Below are positions 37,448 to 46,130 of a stretch of 64,000 nt of DNA, one piece after another; the stretch's first letter is position 1; each line of letters opens with the position of its first letter. The notes under the pieces were generated by a model, which saw nothing but the letters and a program-made list of their open reading frames with translations, was not told where the DNA came from and searched no databases. A program made the translations under genes and the position numbers. Origin of the DNA: PWXP01 sp034005525 (GTDB lineage: Bacteria > Planctomycetota > Planctomycetia > Pirellulales > Thermoguttaceae); contig JAVEUP010000012.1 of NCBI GenBank assembly GCA_034005525.1, positions 1 through 64,000 on the forward strand, given 5' to 3'.

Positions 37448-39691
37448 TCACTCAGCCGTGATGAGGAGGACGCGGTCGACGAACATCGCATCCAACTCGG
37501 GACTGTGTCCGTGGGCGAACCAGAAGTACGCGCCGGCGACGAAGTCGACAGGGCCCAGGTCAATCCAGCGGAACTTCCGGTCGAACGAGCCGTCGTCCGT
37601 CGTGAAATCTTTCGCCAAGAGGGACATGGACTTGAGTGACTTCTTGCCCTTCGAGTCGTAGACTCCCCAGGAGCCGAGCCGGCCTTCCTTGATCGTCCCT
37701 TCGCATCGCAGGGAAGCAAGAATCCGGTACTTCCCGCGAACGGGCGGTGTGTAGTTGGTGTTCCAGTCAACCTTCGTTCCCATGCGTACGCTCTTGCCGT
37801 TCCAGGCTTCCGCGTCCTCGACAATCGTCGCCGCATCATGGACGTTGTTGAACGCCAGCGCGTCGAAAACAACCCAGCCGTCTTCCGGGACGTCCTTGCA
37901 GATGTCCGGCGGGTTCTTCTGCGCCAGGAAGCCTGCCTTCAGGCCTTCGAGGTACGTGCCGAAGTTCTTCTCTTGTGAGATGACGGCCGCTTTCGTCTTG
38001 AATTGCAGGCAGAGATGCGTGAACTCGTCGGCCGCTCCGAGCGGGTCTTTCGGCCCAAGGAACGGCAGCTTCTTCTCGCGAGCCTCACACCGAAGTGGAT
38101 AATAACGACTCAGCCAGACGTGGTCGATGCCCATCTTGGACTTCCGCAATCGCCGCAGCTCGTCGGAATCGGGACCGTAGGTTGCCGTTGCCGTCTCGAC
38201 CGCCTTGTTCATGATCTCGGTAACCTGGTTGAGAGCGGCCAGGTCAAGCCACTTCGCCGAGTTCATGCCGAAACACCCCAGGTAGATCTTCTCCTTTTCC
38301 GCCTGCGCGATCAGGACGTCCCAATACTGCTTGATGAGCGGAGCGACTGCCTCGCCGTAATAGCCGCGGAGAAAGTCGTCAATCAGTTCTTCCGCGTCGA
38401 GGTGCGGTTCCCACATGGCGCGCAGCAGCAGCCAGTTCTTCAGCTCGCAGAAGTCGTCGCCTTCTCCCTCTTCAAACAGGCCGATCGCGCCATGCTTGAC
38501 GAAATAGCGCACGTTCGGAACGAGAACGCGAAGGTTCGGATGCGGACCGAGGTAGTCGTTGTAGTTCGTCGTGTAGTCCCAGATGAACAAGTATTTCGCC
38601 AGCTTGCTCCAGGCTTCCATGTCGGCGGCGAACTTCTGGTTCTGCTCCCCGTCGAGCGGCTGGATATAGGAACACTCGATCGTGCAAAGGCGAATCAGCA
38701 CATTGTCGCGAGGTTTGATCGTCTTCGGCGGCTTGCGCGTATACTGGTATGCCAGCGATTCGACCAGGACGTCGGGAAACTCCTTCTCGACCGCCTCCGC
38801 CACCTTGTTAAGCATGAAGACAAGCGTACCTGCGTGGCTTTCTTCCGCGTCGTCCATTGCCTTGCACTTCTCGCAGGTGCAGAACCCATACCAGTCATTC
38901 TGGGAGACGTCGATCATCTTGGCATCCGGATGCCTTCGCAGCGTCTCCAGGACGTTCTTGGTCAGCTCCGCAATCATGGCTTCGTTGGTGAGGCAGAGCT
39001 GTGCGCGTTCGTGCTTCCGTTTGCCGTCGATTTCCGAGTACCATTCCGGGTGGGCGTCGAAATACTTGTCCGGCGGCAGATATTTGTAGAAGGAATGGAC
39101 GAAATTGACGATCCGAACCGCGCCGCCGTACTCCGGGGTCAGGTTCCCGTTGCCCTTCATGCGGGCGGAGAAGACGGTTGGCTGGGCGTTGCGATGGTAC
39201 ATTTCGCGCGAGATCATCTGAGGCGCGTAGGAAACGGCCAGATCGTCGGCCACGACAAGCGTCGGCCTCTTCGGCACGAACGTATCTTCCGGCGTCCACC
39301 AACGAACGCCCACGAAATCCTGCAGGAACGAATAGACGGCATACAGACAACCGCGTTTCTCGTGGCCTGCGAGGATTAAGTTGCCATCGTCCATCTTGAT
39401 CAGGATTTCGTCGAACTTGTAGTCCTTCTTCGGAGCCTTCGCCGTATCGCCGATGAAGATCAACGATTGCCCACCGGCGGGCGCGTCCTTCTCGGCAATC
39501 GTCTGGAAATCGGCCGCAGTAACGAGTTTGAGATGTTCCGACAGTTCGCGAGCAGCGGTCTTTTCGACAGTTGTCGGTTCGTCGGGCAGGACAATCGTCC
39601 AATCGGTCGCGCCGTCCTTCGCCAGTTCAGCGGAATACAAAAAGGCTGGCAGAAACAGAAGACCGAACAACAGAAGGAGGGTTCGTTTCAT
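37448..39691 (-). CDS. Secreted DUF4838 protein, glycoside-hydrolase-like
   Basis: A 747-aa protein. The ATG at 39691 gives a signal peptide (MKRTLLLLFGLLFLPAFLYS). The N-domain resembles the alpha/beta domain that precedes GH20/GH67-type barrels (VEKTAARELSEHLKLVTAA; GHEKRGCLYAVYSFLQDFVG, then VRWWTPEDT). The DUF4838 barrel follows with DVSQNDWYGFCTCEKCKAMD (a CxCxxC cluster) and YLFIWDYTTNYNDYLGPHPN. A C-terminal beta-sandwich probably binds carbohydrate. Codon use is more AAG/TTC-rich and the GC slightly lower than neighbours, by eye. Role in glycan breakdown inferred. Confidence 0.85.
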   Translation of the reverse strand: MKRTLLLLFGLLFLPAFLYSAELAKDGATDWTIVLPDEPTTVEKTAARELSEHLKLVTAADFQTIAEKDAPAGGQSLIFIGDTAKAPKKDYKFDEILIKMDDGNLILAGHEKRGCLYAVYSFLQDFVGVRWWTPEDTFVPKRPTLVVADDLAVSYAPQMISREMYHRNAQPTVFSARMKGNGNLTPEYGGAVRIVNFVHSFYKYLPPDKYFDAHPEWYSEIDGKRKHERAQLCLTNEAMIAELTKNVLETLRRHPDAKMIDVSQNDWYGFCTCEKCKAMDDAEESHAGTLVFMLNKVAEAVEKEFPDVLVESLAYQYTRKPPKTIKPRDNVLIRLCTIECSYIQPLDGEQNQKFAADMEAWSKLAKYLFIWDYTTNYNDYLGPHPNLRVLVPNVRYFVKHGAIGLFEEGEGDDFCELKNWLLLRAMWEPHLDAEELIDDFLRGYYGEAVAPLIKQYWDVLIAQAEKEKIYLGCFGMNSAKWLDLAALNQVTEIMNKAVETATATYGPDSDELRRLRKSKMGIDHVWLSRYYPLRCEAREKKLPFLGPKDPLGAADEFTHLCLQFKTKAAVISQEKNFGTYLEGLKAGFLAQKNPPDICKDVPEDGWVVFDALAFNNVHDAATIVEDAEAWNGKSVRMGTKVDWNTNYTPPVRGKYRILASLRCEGTIKEGRLGSWGVYDSKGKKSLKSMSLLAKDFTTDDGSFDRKFRWIDLGPVDFVAGAYFWFAHGHSPELDAMFVDRVLLITAE

Positions 39692-39783
39692 GGCGTGGGT
39701 ACCTGTGTTGCGTGGTGCAGAATGCCGAAACGTCGGCAAGTGAGGATTGGATGGCGGGAACGATCCTCGACCGTACAAAGATA

Positions 39784-39812
39784 ATTGTCCTGCCGTCAAA
39801 AGCGATTGTCAA
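39784..39812 (-). promoter_or_regulatory. Sigma-70-like promoter for the DUF4838 gene
   Basis: On the minus strand TTGACA (39812-39807) and GACAAT (39789-39784) with a 17-bp spacer, about 95 bp upstream of the start codon. Confidence 0.55.
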
Positions 39813-39940
39813 GGGTCCGCAAGCCCCCACAAGGGAGAGGCTCGGGAAAGGCGCGCAGCCAGGTTTGAGGTTGCTCCGCGGTGAAACGATCAGGGAAACG
39901 GGCGCACCGGGCTGCCATACTCACAACGGCTTAGCCGGGA

Positions 39941-40041
39941 CGGCTCTTCCGTTTCCAGGTGCAGACTGCTCTACCAGGAGACGGCACAGCGGCGTGTGCC
40001 TGCTACATTGGTGCGGCCTGCACCTAGAAACGGGAGAGCCG
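39941..40041. repeat. About 100-bp TIR element, copy 1
   Basis: The 24-nt ends (39941-39964 and 40018-40041) are inverted copies matching at 22 of 24 positions. The interior contains the palindrome GGCACA...TGTGCC. A related copy is at 59115-59213. Directly to its right, 40042-40055 (CCCGGATTATTCAT) is a solo end of the about 180-bp element that supplies the stop codon of the ATPase gene. Confidence 0.7.
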
Positions 40042-40047
40042 CCCGGA

Positions 40048-40902
40048 TTATTCATCATGCCGGTGATCGTACACGTGGTCGTCGACCTCGTGGATATGCT
40101 CCCGGAATCGGCCGGACTCTTCCAGGTGCTGATGCACCCGCTTGCCGTGCAACTTGGGAACGACAACCATGGCGCCGGCAACCTCGCCGATGGTCACGTC
40201 GATGTGGAACACCTCGCGGATCACGGCAGGCGTGACGATCTCCCTTCCCCCCGACGCGAGCACGCGGCCCTGTCTCAAGAGGATGAAGCGGTCCGCAAAC
40301 CGCAGCGCGTTGTTGATGTTGTGCGTCACTACCAGCGTCGTCATGCCAAGATCCCGCGTCACGGCATGCAGCAGGCTCATCACCTCGATCTGGTTGACCG
40401 GATCGAGATGGTTGATCGGCTCGTCCAGCAGTAGGACCTTCGGTTCCTGCGCCAGAGCGCGGGCGAGAACCACCTTCTGCAACTCGCCTCCGCTGAGTTC
40501 CGTGGCAGGCCGCATCGCCAGGTGGTCCAGCCGCACCAGTCGCAGCAGCGACTCGATCCTCTCGACGTCGCTTGCATCCGTCCGGCCGCCGTCCCGGGCT
40601 TTCCTTCCCAGCAGGACTGCCTCGAACACCGTGCAGTGGGCCGCCTCTTCCCGCTGGGACATGTAGCCGAAGTAGCGGGCGATCTCTCGACCACTCATGG
40701 CGGCGACCGCCTTGCCGTCCACCAAAACCGAGCCCGTACGGGGGCGGAGCAACCGGTTGAGGGTCTTCAGTAAGGTCGTCTTTCCAGACCCGTTTTCGCC
40801 CAGGATAGCTGCAAGACAGCCACGCGGCAGTTCCAACGTGACCCCGCGCAACACCTCCTCGCCGGAGTAAGAGAAATGAATATCGTGGACTTGCAGCGTC
40901 AT
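40048..40902 (-). CDS. ABC transporter ATP-binding protein (FecE/BtuD type)
   Basis: A 284-aa ATPase of siderophore/cobalamin/metal importers. Walker A GENGSGKTT (about 36-44), Q-loop YMSQRE, signature LSGGE, Walker B VLLLDEP and switch His in VVTHN are all present. The last 20 residues are His- and Asp-rich (HEVDDHVYDHRHDE), a possible metal-binding tail. The start overlaps the permease stop by ATGA (40899-40902). The stop falls inside a solo end of a repeat element, so the tail may have been altered by that insertion. Third gene of the uptake operon. Confidence 0.92.
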   Translation of the reverse strand: MTLQVHDIHFSYSGEEVLRGVTLELPRGCLAAILGENGSGKTTLLKTLNRLLRPRTGSVLVDGKAVAAMSGREIARYFGYMSQREEAAHCTVFEAVLLGRKARDGGRTDASDVERIESLLRLVRLDHLAMRPATELSGGELQKVVLARALAQEPKVLLLDEPINHLDPVNQIEVMSLLHAVTRDLGMTTLVVTHNINNALRFADRFILLRQGRVLASGGREIVTPAVIREVFHIDVTIGEVAGAMVVVPKLHGKRVHQHLEESGRFREHIHEVDDHVYDHRHDE

Positions 40903-41966
40903 GACCGTACGTTCCCGTGCCTCAGGAGCAGGTAGAGGAAGACCGGCCCGCCCGCAAACGACGTCAGGATGCCGACCGGCAGGACGACCGGCGCCATGAC
41001 CGTCCGGGCCAGCAGATCGGCCACCAGGAGGAGCAACCCGCCAGCGAGGGCGGCATAGGGAAATAAGAACCGGTGATCCTCGCCGATGACCATCCTTATC
41101 AGGTGCGGGGCGATCAGGCCCACGAACCCAATGACGCCTACAAACGCCGTCGTCACCGACGCCACCAAGGCGGCAAGCACCAGGGCCGTCAACCGAAGCG
41201 AAACAACGCGGACGCCCAGGCTCCGCGCCGTATCATCGCCCCAAGTCATTGCGTTGAAGTGCCATGCCTTCCAGAGGAAATACCCGCCCGCCGGCAGCAG
41301 AATCACGGTAATCATCGCCAGTTCAGGCCATTGCGCCTTCTTCAGATCGCCAAACGTCCAGAACACGGCCGACGCCACCTGGTTCTCCGAAGCGAAGTAC
41401 TGCAAAAGCATGGTGGCCGATCCAAAGAACGCGCTCAATGCAACCCCGGCCAGGATCAACGCCGCAGGCGAAAGATCGCGCAACGACGAGAGAAGCACAA
41501 GCGCCGCGATGGTAACCAACGAACCCACAAAGGCACACACGGCCAGGACGTAGGGCGAAGATGCAGCCACGCCGGCCGTCTCGCCGGCCACGGCTGTCCC
41601 CGCGCCAAGGACGATAATCGCGAACGTCGCCCCGAAAACGGCGCCTTGCGAAACGCCGAGAGTAAACGGCGAAGCCAGCGGGTTTCTCAGCACGTTCTGC
41701 ATGGCCGCGCCGGACAGCCCGAGACATGCACCGGCCAGCAGAGCCGCCAGCACCTGCGGCATGCGGATGTTCCACACGACATGCGAGGTTGTCTTTTCGG
41801 CCCCGGAAAACACTGCCTGAACCAGTTCGCCGAGGCCGATCGGATAGGCGCCGGTCCGCAAGGAGATGGCGGCGAGCAGAACCATCAGGCACAACATCGC
41901 GCAACCGAAGACGACCCTTCTCCGCACGTGCTGGGCGTACTGGACCTTCAAGCCGGCTTCGCGCAT
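40899..41966 (-). CDS. FecCD-family ABC transporter permease
   Basis: A 355-aa inner-membrane permease with about 10 TM segments. Family blocks: LRTGAYPIGLGELVQAVFSG, WNIRMPQVLAALLAGACLGL, SGAAMQNVLRNPLASPFTLG and GFVGLIAPHLIRMVIGEDHR, the last being the coupling loop that contacts the ATPase. It moves iron complexes, haem or cobalamin across the inner membrane as a dimer. It lies 1 bp after the binding-protein gene and overlaps the ATPase gene. Confidence 0.93.
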   Translation of the reverse strand: MREAGLKVQYAQHVRRRVVFGCAMLCLMVLLAAISLRTGAYPIGLGELVQAVFSGAEKTTSHVVWNIRMPQVLAALLAGACLGLSGAAMQNVLRNPLASPFTLGVSQGAVFGATFAIIVLGAGTAVAGETAGVAASSPYVLAVCAFVGSLVTIAALVLLSSLRDLSPAALILAGVALSAFFGSATMLLQYFASENQVASAVFWTFGDLKKAQWPELAMITVILLPAGGYFLWKAWHFNAMTWGDDTARSLGVRVVSLRLTALVLAALVASVTTAFVGVIGFVGLIAPHLIRMVIGEDHRFLFPYAALAGGLLLLVADLLARTVMAPVVLPVGILTSFAGGPVFLYLLLRHGNVRS

Positions 41967-41967
41967 G

Positions 41968-43098
41968 TTACCACTCCACCGGTCCAGTCGCAGGAAAACG
42001 CAGTACCCGATAGGCCGGCAACTCCCGATCGGGACGGACGCCGAGGAACGCGGCCATGATCTCCTCGGCCTTTTCTTTCATGTCGACGTCATGGAACGAC
42101 TCCGGATACACCGACTTGCCGATGAAATAGGCGTTGAGCAGGGCCAGCTCGATGTTCGTGTTGTAGTAGTTGTACGGCAACACGGAGAACACCTGCCCCG
42201 CCTCGGCGGCCTTCAGAAGCCGGTAGAAGTCCCGATTCTTCTCGAAGTCATCGTTGAGGATCGACCGGCTGCCGGTATCGATAAAAATGAAGTCCGGGTT
42301 CCATAGCAGGATCTGCTCCTTGTCGAGGAAGAAGTGCCCTGACCTGTCCAGGCCATCGGCCAGGTTGCGCACCTGGGCCAGGCGGGCCGGAGGATAGCCT
42401 GCCTCCGTACTGGTCAGGCCATGCGCGCCCTTGTGCGAAATCCCGCCGAAATAGGCGGTCGGCCGGTCGGCCTCCTTCATCGCGGCGGTTCGCCTCTTGA
42501 GATCGTGCTCCGCCGTCGAGAGATAGTCGTTGACTGCCGCGGCGCGATCCTCCCTGTCGAGCACTTCGCCGAGGAGCACGAGAGACTGCCGTGCCTCGTC
42601 GCGCCAGACGCCCAACTCGCCGTACGACAGGTAAAGCACCGGGACGCCGGTCTTCGCCTGGATATTGTCGAGCTGGCCAGGTTCCATACTCACGGCCACA
42701 ATCAAGTCGGGCCGGCACATCAGGAGCCGCTCGAAGTCGGGCAGGACACCGGGACCACCGGTCCCCACGACCGGCAGTTCGAGGAATTGCCCGCCAAGCG
42801 TACTCGAATACGGCCGCTCGTACACGTTGCACGACATGCGCCGCTCGAAATCTTCGATCCCCACGATTCGGTCGACCGCGCCAAGATACGTCACAAGCCG
42901 GAGCGCGCCGGGCCCAAGCGCAACAAGGCGCTCCACCTTGTCCGGAACGGCGACCGTCCGGCCTGCGAGATCGGTCACCGTTCGATCGCCCACGCCGGTC
43001 TCGTGCCGGCACGACCACGAAGATAAGGCAATCAGGACCAGGACGATGGCAGCCGGAATGCTCGTTGCAGGTTGTGGGCGGCGCGTCGGCCTGTCCAT
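41968..43098 (-). CDS. Periplasmic substrate-binding protein (FecB/BtuF-like)
   Basis: A 376-aa protein with an N-terminal signal (PAAIVLVLIALSSWSC, possibly an atypical lipobox). The class III binding fold is indicated by TVTDLAGRTVAVPDKVERLV, VVGTGGPGVLPDFERLLMCR with PDLIVAV, and the C-lobe NPDFIFIDTG. The start at 43098 was chosen for signal-peptide position. First gene of the uptake operon. Substrate could be cobalamin, haem or an iron chelate; sequence alone does not decide. Confidence 0.88.
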   Translation of the reverse strand: MDRPTRRPQPATSIPAAIVLVLIALSSWSCRHETGVGDRTVTDLAGRTVAVPDKVERLVALGPGALRLVTYLGAVDRIVGIEDFERRMSCNVYERPYSSTLGGQFLELPVVGTGGPGVLPDFERLLMCRPDLIVAVSMEPGQLDNIQAKTGVPVLYLSYGELGVWRDEARQSLVLLGEVLDREDRAAAVNDYLSTAEHDLKRRTAAMKEADRPTAYFGGISHKGAHGLTSTEAGYPPARLAQVRNLADGLDRSGHFFLDKEQILLWNPDFIFIDTGSRSILNDDFEKNRDFYRLLKAAEAGQVFSVLPYNYYNTNIELALLNAYFIGKSVYPESFHDVDMKEKAEEIMAAFLGVRPDRELPAYRVLRFPATGPVEW

Positions 43099-43117
43099 GT
43101 CGATCTCATCTTTCAGG

Positions 43118-43249
43118 TCAAGAAGGCGGCCCGATGGGTTCTTCGCATACGGGATGTTCCACTGATTCGGCCACCAAGCCCGGTGCCGCGTCGAGGTGGG
43201 CAAGTCGTCCGAGCAGCAACCCGGCCGCGGCGACCGCCCGACCGAGCAT
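43118..43249 (-). CDS. Possible small leader ORF upstream of the uptake operon
   Basis: A 43-codon frame from ATG at 43249, ending 19 bp before the binding-protein start. It reads MLGRAVAAAGLLLGRLAHLD and ends ESVEHPVCEEPIGPPS, with one His-x-x-Cys. Third-position GC is high, as in neighbouring genes, but no ribosome-binding site was seen. It may be a leader peptide or a small secreted/membrane protein; equally it could be chance. Confidence 0.3.
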   Translation of the reverse strand: MLGRAVAAAGLLLGRLAHLDAAPGLVAESVEHPVCEEPIGPPS

Positions 43250-43324
43250 GTCGCGAGCCGATCAGGCTGACTCGATCGTCGGCAAAGGGAGCAATAGGAA
43301 AATCGATTTCTCCCATGGAATACA

Positions 43325-43353
43325 AAAATAGACGGGGGGGAATGGAAAATCAA
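43325..43353 (-). promoter_or_regulatory. Sigma-70-like promoter for the uptake operon
   Basis: On the minus strand TTGATT (43353-43348) and TATTTT (43330-43325) with 17-bp spacing. Predicted leader about 220 nt, covering the small ORF. A G-tract (43334-43340) lies in the spacer. Confidence 0.45.
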
Positions 43354-43379
43354 GGGGGCGCAGGCAGGAAAGGACCGCC

Positions 43380-43407
43380 TTGGACTTCTGATGGAATCTG
43401 CTAGAAT
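43380..43407 (+). promoter_or_regulatory. Sigma-70-like promoter for the NusG-like gene
   Basis: TTGGAC (43380-43385) and TAGAAT (43402-43407), 16-bp spacing, 37 bp before the start codon. Confidence 0.45.
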
Positions 43408-43443
43408 CACCAACTGACACGATCGAAACAGGGAGTCTGCCAC

Positions 43444-44001
43444 ATGCCGATCCTCGGGAAGGAACCGAGCATTTTCCCGCAAGAACTGCTGGAGCCGGAA
43501 TCGCTCGTCCGGTGCGAGCGGCGGTGGCAGGTTCTCTACACGAAAGCCCGGCAGGAAAAGGCCCTCGCGCGCGAGTTGCTCAAGCGGAGTGTTCCTTTCT
43601 ACCTGCCGCTGATTGCCAAAGAAGGCATTTCACGCGGACGCCGGACCGTTTCCCACATCCCGCTGTTTACGGGATACCTGTTCCTGCTCGGGAATGTAGA
43701 CGAGCGGCTCAGCGCGCTAAAGACGAACCGCATCTCGCGCATCCTCGACGTGGACGACGCCGAGCCGCTGGTGTACGACCTGCGGCAGATCCATCAGTTG
43801 ATCGCGTCCGGGGCTCCGCTGACTGCCGAGAGCCGGTTGGTACCCGGCAATCGCGTCCGGGTGAAGCACGGCCCGTTTGCCGGGCTTGAGGGGACGGTGC
43901 TTCAGCGCCGCGGCAAAACCCGGCTGTTGGTGGCAGTCAACTTTCTCCAGCAGGGCGCGTCGGTCGAGGTTGAAGACTTCTACCTCGATCCGATTGACTA
44001 A
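43444..44001 (+). CDS. Stand-alone NusG/RfaH-like transcription elongation factor
   Basis: A 185-aa protein with an NGN domain (RRWQVLYTKARQEKALAREL; ISRGRRTVSHIPLFTGYLFL) and a C-terminal KOW domain (VPGNRVRVKHGPFAGLEGTV; LQRRGKTRLLVAVNFL). GGGAG precedes the ATG with 8-nt spacing. Housekeeping nusG normally sits with secE and rplK; neither is here, so this is a specialised paralogue of the RfaH/UpxY/LoaP kind, which load on RNA polymerase at specific genes. Its targets are not evident; a polysaccharide operon is the usual partner. Confidence 0.85.
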   Translation: MPILGKEPSIFPQELLEPESLVRCERRWQVLYTKARQEKALARELLKRSVPFYLPLIAKEGISRGRRTVSHIPLFTGYLFLLGNVDERLSALKTNRISRILDVDDAEPLVYDLRQIHQLIASGAPLTAESRLVPGNRVRVKHGPFAGLEGTVLQRRGKTRLLVAVNFLQQGASVEVEDFYLDPID

Positions 44002-44027
44002 GGCGGATGATTCATGCAGGGTGGGAC
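44002..44027. repeat. Solo end of the about 180-bp TIR element
   Basis: GCGGATGATTCATGCAGGGTGGGA, positions 44003-44026, resembles the left end of copy 3 (26877). It fills the whole gap between two convergent genes. Short and degenerate. Confidence 0.4.
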
Positions 44028-46019
44028 TTACAACGATTCGGGATCGAATTGCAGTCGGAAGTGGCGGACGAACTGCTTCTTCGTCTCACCGCCGTCGATC
44101 ACGACGGTGATCGTCCCGTCCTTCGCGGCGCGGGCTTGCGCGAAGAACAGCCCATCGTCGGCGACCGGCGTTTCCCGGCCGTTGACGGTAATCGTCGCGC
44201 CCGGCTCGGCCCAGCCGTGGACGTCGACCGAGGCGTTGTTGGCAATGACCGAGTGTTCCGGCGGGTTGGTTTGCAGAATCGCGCGCGGTGCCCGGGCCAG
44301 GTCGCATGCTTCCTCGATTGCCTGGCGGCGCGCAGCATAGAGCACATCGGGATCGCGAGAGAAATCAGTGTAGGTACGCACCACTTGTGAAGCGATTTCC
44401 ACGCCGCGGCGGGCCGGGTCGATCAGATCGGCTGCACGCGGGCTGAGTTCGTCACGGAGTTCCGCGATCTTGTCTTCCAGGAGCCGGAGGCATTCGTAGT
44501 CTTGAATGCCGGCGCGCATCTGCTCCGACCGGAGCGAGTCGAGCAGGCCGCCCGGCTTCGGGTAGACGTGCCATCCGTCGCCGCGGTGCTTGCCCGGGGC
44601 GCCCAGCGGGTCGTCGGTCCAAGCGTTGTAGCCCCAGTGCAGATAGCCGGCCAACCGGTAGCGGTAGTTCAGCCAATGGAGCAACCGGGTTTCGATCAGG
44701 GCGACGTCAACCGTCTTGTTCGGCAGCGAGCCCTCCTGATAAATGCCGACCGTGTACAGCCACAGCTCGTAGCCCTCGCGCTGTGCCGCCTCATACGCTT
44801 CCTGCCAGGTGGCAAGGTGGTCGAGCTTGGGCACCCAGACTTCGAGCCGGTCGCGAAAGTGGGTGGTCTCGATGGCGTCGATCCGGCGCAGCTCCGGGGC
44901 GTGGCGATGGACGAAATCCGACACGTCGCGCCAGAGCAGAATGTTGTGATTGGCCGGCTCGTCGCAGATATGAAACAGTGTCTTGTCGAGCCACTCCTTT
45001 TGCCGCAAATGGTCGACCAGCATCGGCAGGAACAGCGGCAGAAACTCCTCACCCGCCATGCGCCGCGTCTTGCCCGTGGCCTCGTCTTTCACTGAGAAGT
45101 CCCTCAACGCGATCTCGGTGCTCGACCAGCCGCCCTCGCCGTGCCGTGCCACGAAGCCGGTTTCCATGGCGCTCATGCAGCCGGTGTCCCAGAAGATCTG
45201 TGCCCGGTGGTCGAATCTCTCGAAGTCGCAGCGGAGTGTGCCGTCGACCGACAGGGTCCATCCAATCAACTCAAGGGGTACACGAAACACGTTCAACCGA
45301 TGGTCGGCCATGTTCTCGGCATACACGCGAAGCATGTTGTCGAGTTGCTCCTGGTCGGCCGGGTCGATCCCGTGATGCTGCTCAAACCGGCCAGTCGAGA
45401 ACCACAAGGTCGCCAGCAGGTTGCGATCGTGCGGGAGCGCGAGTGGATAGACCTGAAGCACCACCGGCAGCGACTGCTCGACCTCACCCGCGGCAACCGT
45501 CACTGCACCGCGGTACTCACCCGGTTCGGCCGTGGCGGGAATGCGAAGGGTCAGATAAATGGCCTTCAGCGAATCCTCGGCAACCGACGTTTGCCGCTGT
45601 TCCGAAAGGCAGTCGGGAAAGCGGGCCGGAGCCGGCCGAACCAGGTCCGACTTTCGCAGCTTCGGGGTGTTCTCCTCGATGGAGATGCTCTCGACGAACC
45701 GCCATTGAACATGTTCCTTGGCAATGGACGCCGATCCGCCTGCGTGCTGCAGCGGGCCGACCGATACGGTCAGCGCGTCGATATTGGAGTGGGCACGAAC
45801 CGCGCACTGGGCCGACAGGACTTCGCTCTGCAGGCCGAATACCCGGATCTCTTCAGCCCCGCCGGCGGACCAGGCATAGCCGTCCTCGAACACACGGACG
45901 GCGTCGCTGGCCGGATAAAGACTGAACGGCTTTTCGTTGCCCTCCGCGTCTGCACCCAGCAAAGCAAAGACCGAGACCAGCACCGCGGCAAGAGTCGCAT
46001 AAAATCGCAACGTCGTCAT
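44028..46019 (-). CDS. Secreted DUF4091 protein (GH123-like)
   Basis: A 663-aa protein. The ATG at 46019 follows AAAGGGG and gives a signal peptide (LRFYATLAAVLVSVFALLGA). DUF4091/GH123-like features: an N-terminal beta-sandwich (KAIYLTLRIPATAEPGEYRG), then a TIM-barrel-like region with LFHICDEPANHN (candidate acid Asp-Glu pair), DAIETTHFRDRLEVWVPKLD, and GYLHWGYNAWTDDPL. A small Ig-like domain closes the protein (VDVHGWAEPGATITVNGRE). Probable periplasmic glycosidase of the N-acetylhexosaminidase type; activity not proven by sequence. Confidence 0.8.
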   Translation of the reverse strand: MTTLRFYATLAAVLVSVFALLGADAEGNEKPFSLYPASDAVRVFEDGYAWSAGGAEEIRVFGLQSEVLSAQCAVRAHSNIDALTVSVGPLQHAGGSASIAKEHVQWRFVESISIEENTPKLRKSDLVRPAPARFPDCLSEQRQTSVAEDSLKAIYLTLRIPATAEPGEYRGAVTVAAGEVEQSLPVVLQVYPLALPHDRNLLATLWFSTGRFEQHHGIDPADQEQLDNMLRVYAENMADHRLNVFRVPLELIGWTLSVDGTLRCDFERFDHRAQIFWDTGCMSAMETGFVARHGEGGWSSTEIALRDFSVKDEATGKTRRMAGEEFLPLFLPMLVDHLRQKEWLDKTLFHICDEPANHNILLWRDVSDFVHRHAPELRRIDAIETTHFRDRLEVWVPKLDHLATWQEAYEAAQREGYELWLYTVGIYQEGSLPNKTVDVALIETRLLHWLNYRYRLAGYLHWGYNAWTDDPLGAPGKHRGDGWHVYPKPGGLLDSLRSEQMRAGIQDYECLRLLEDKIAELRDELSPRAADLIDPARRGVEIASQVVRTYTDFSRDPDVLYAARRQAIEEACDLARAPRAILQTNPPEHSVIANNASVDVHGWAEPGATITVNGRETPVADDGLFFAQARAAKDGTITVVIDGGETKKQFVRHFRLQFDPESL

Positions 46020-46130
46020 GACCAACCCCTTTCCCAAGTGTCCTAAAACCATGCGTCAGCCTATCCGATAGCATACCGCTTCGGCCTTGCGTTTCTGCAG
46101 ATGCCGTGATCGCCCGCGTTAGCCGCCCCG

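Noticed and set aside
43099..43330. Cobalamin riboswitch in the uptake-operon leader
   Set aside because: No B12-box-like sequence or conserved core elements could be found in the leader by eye.
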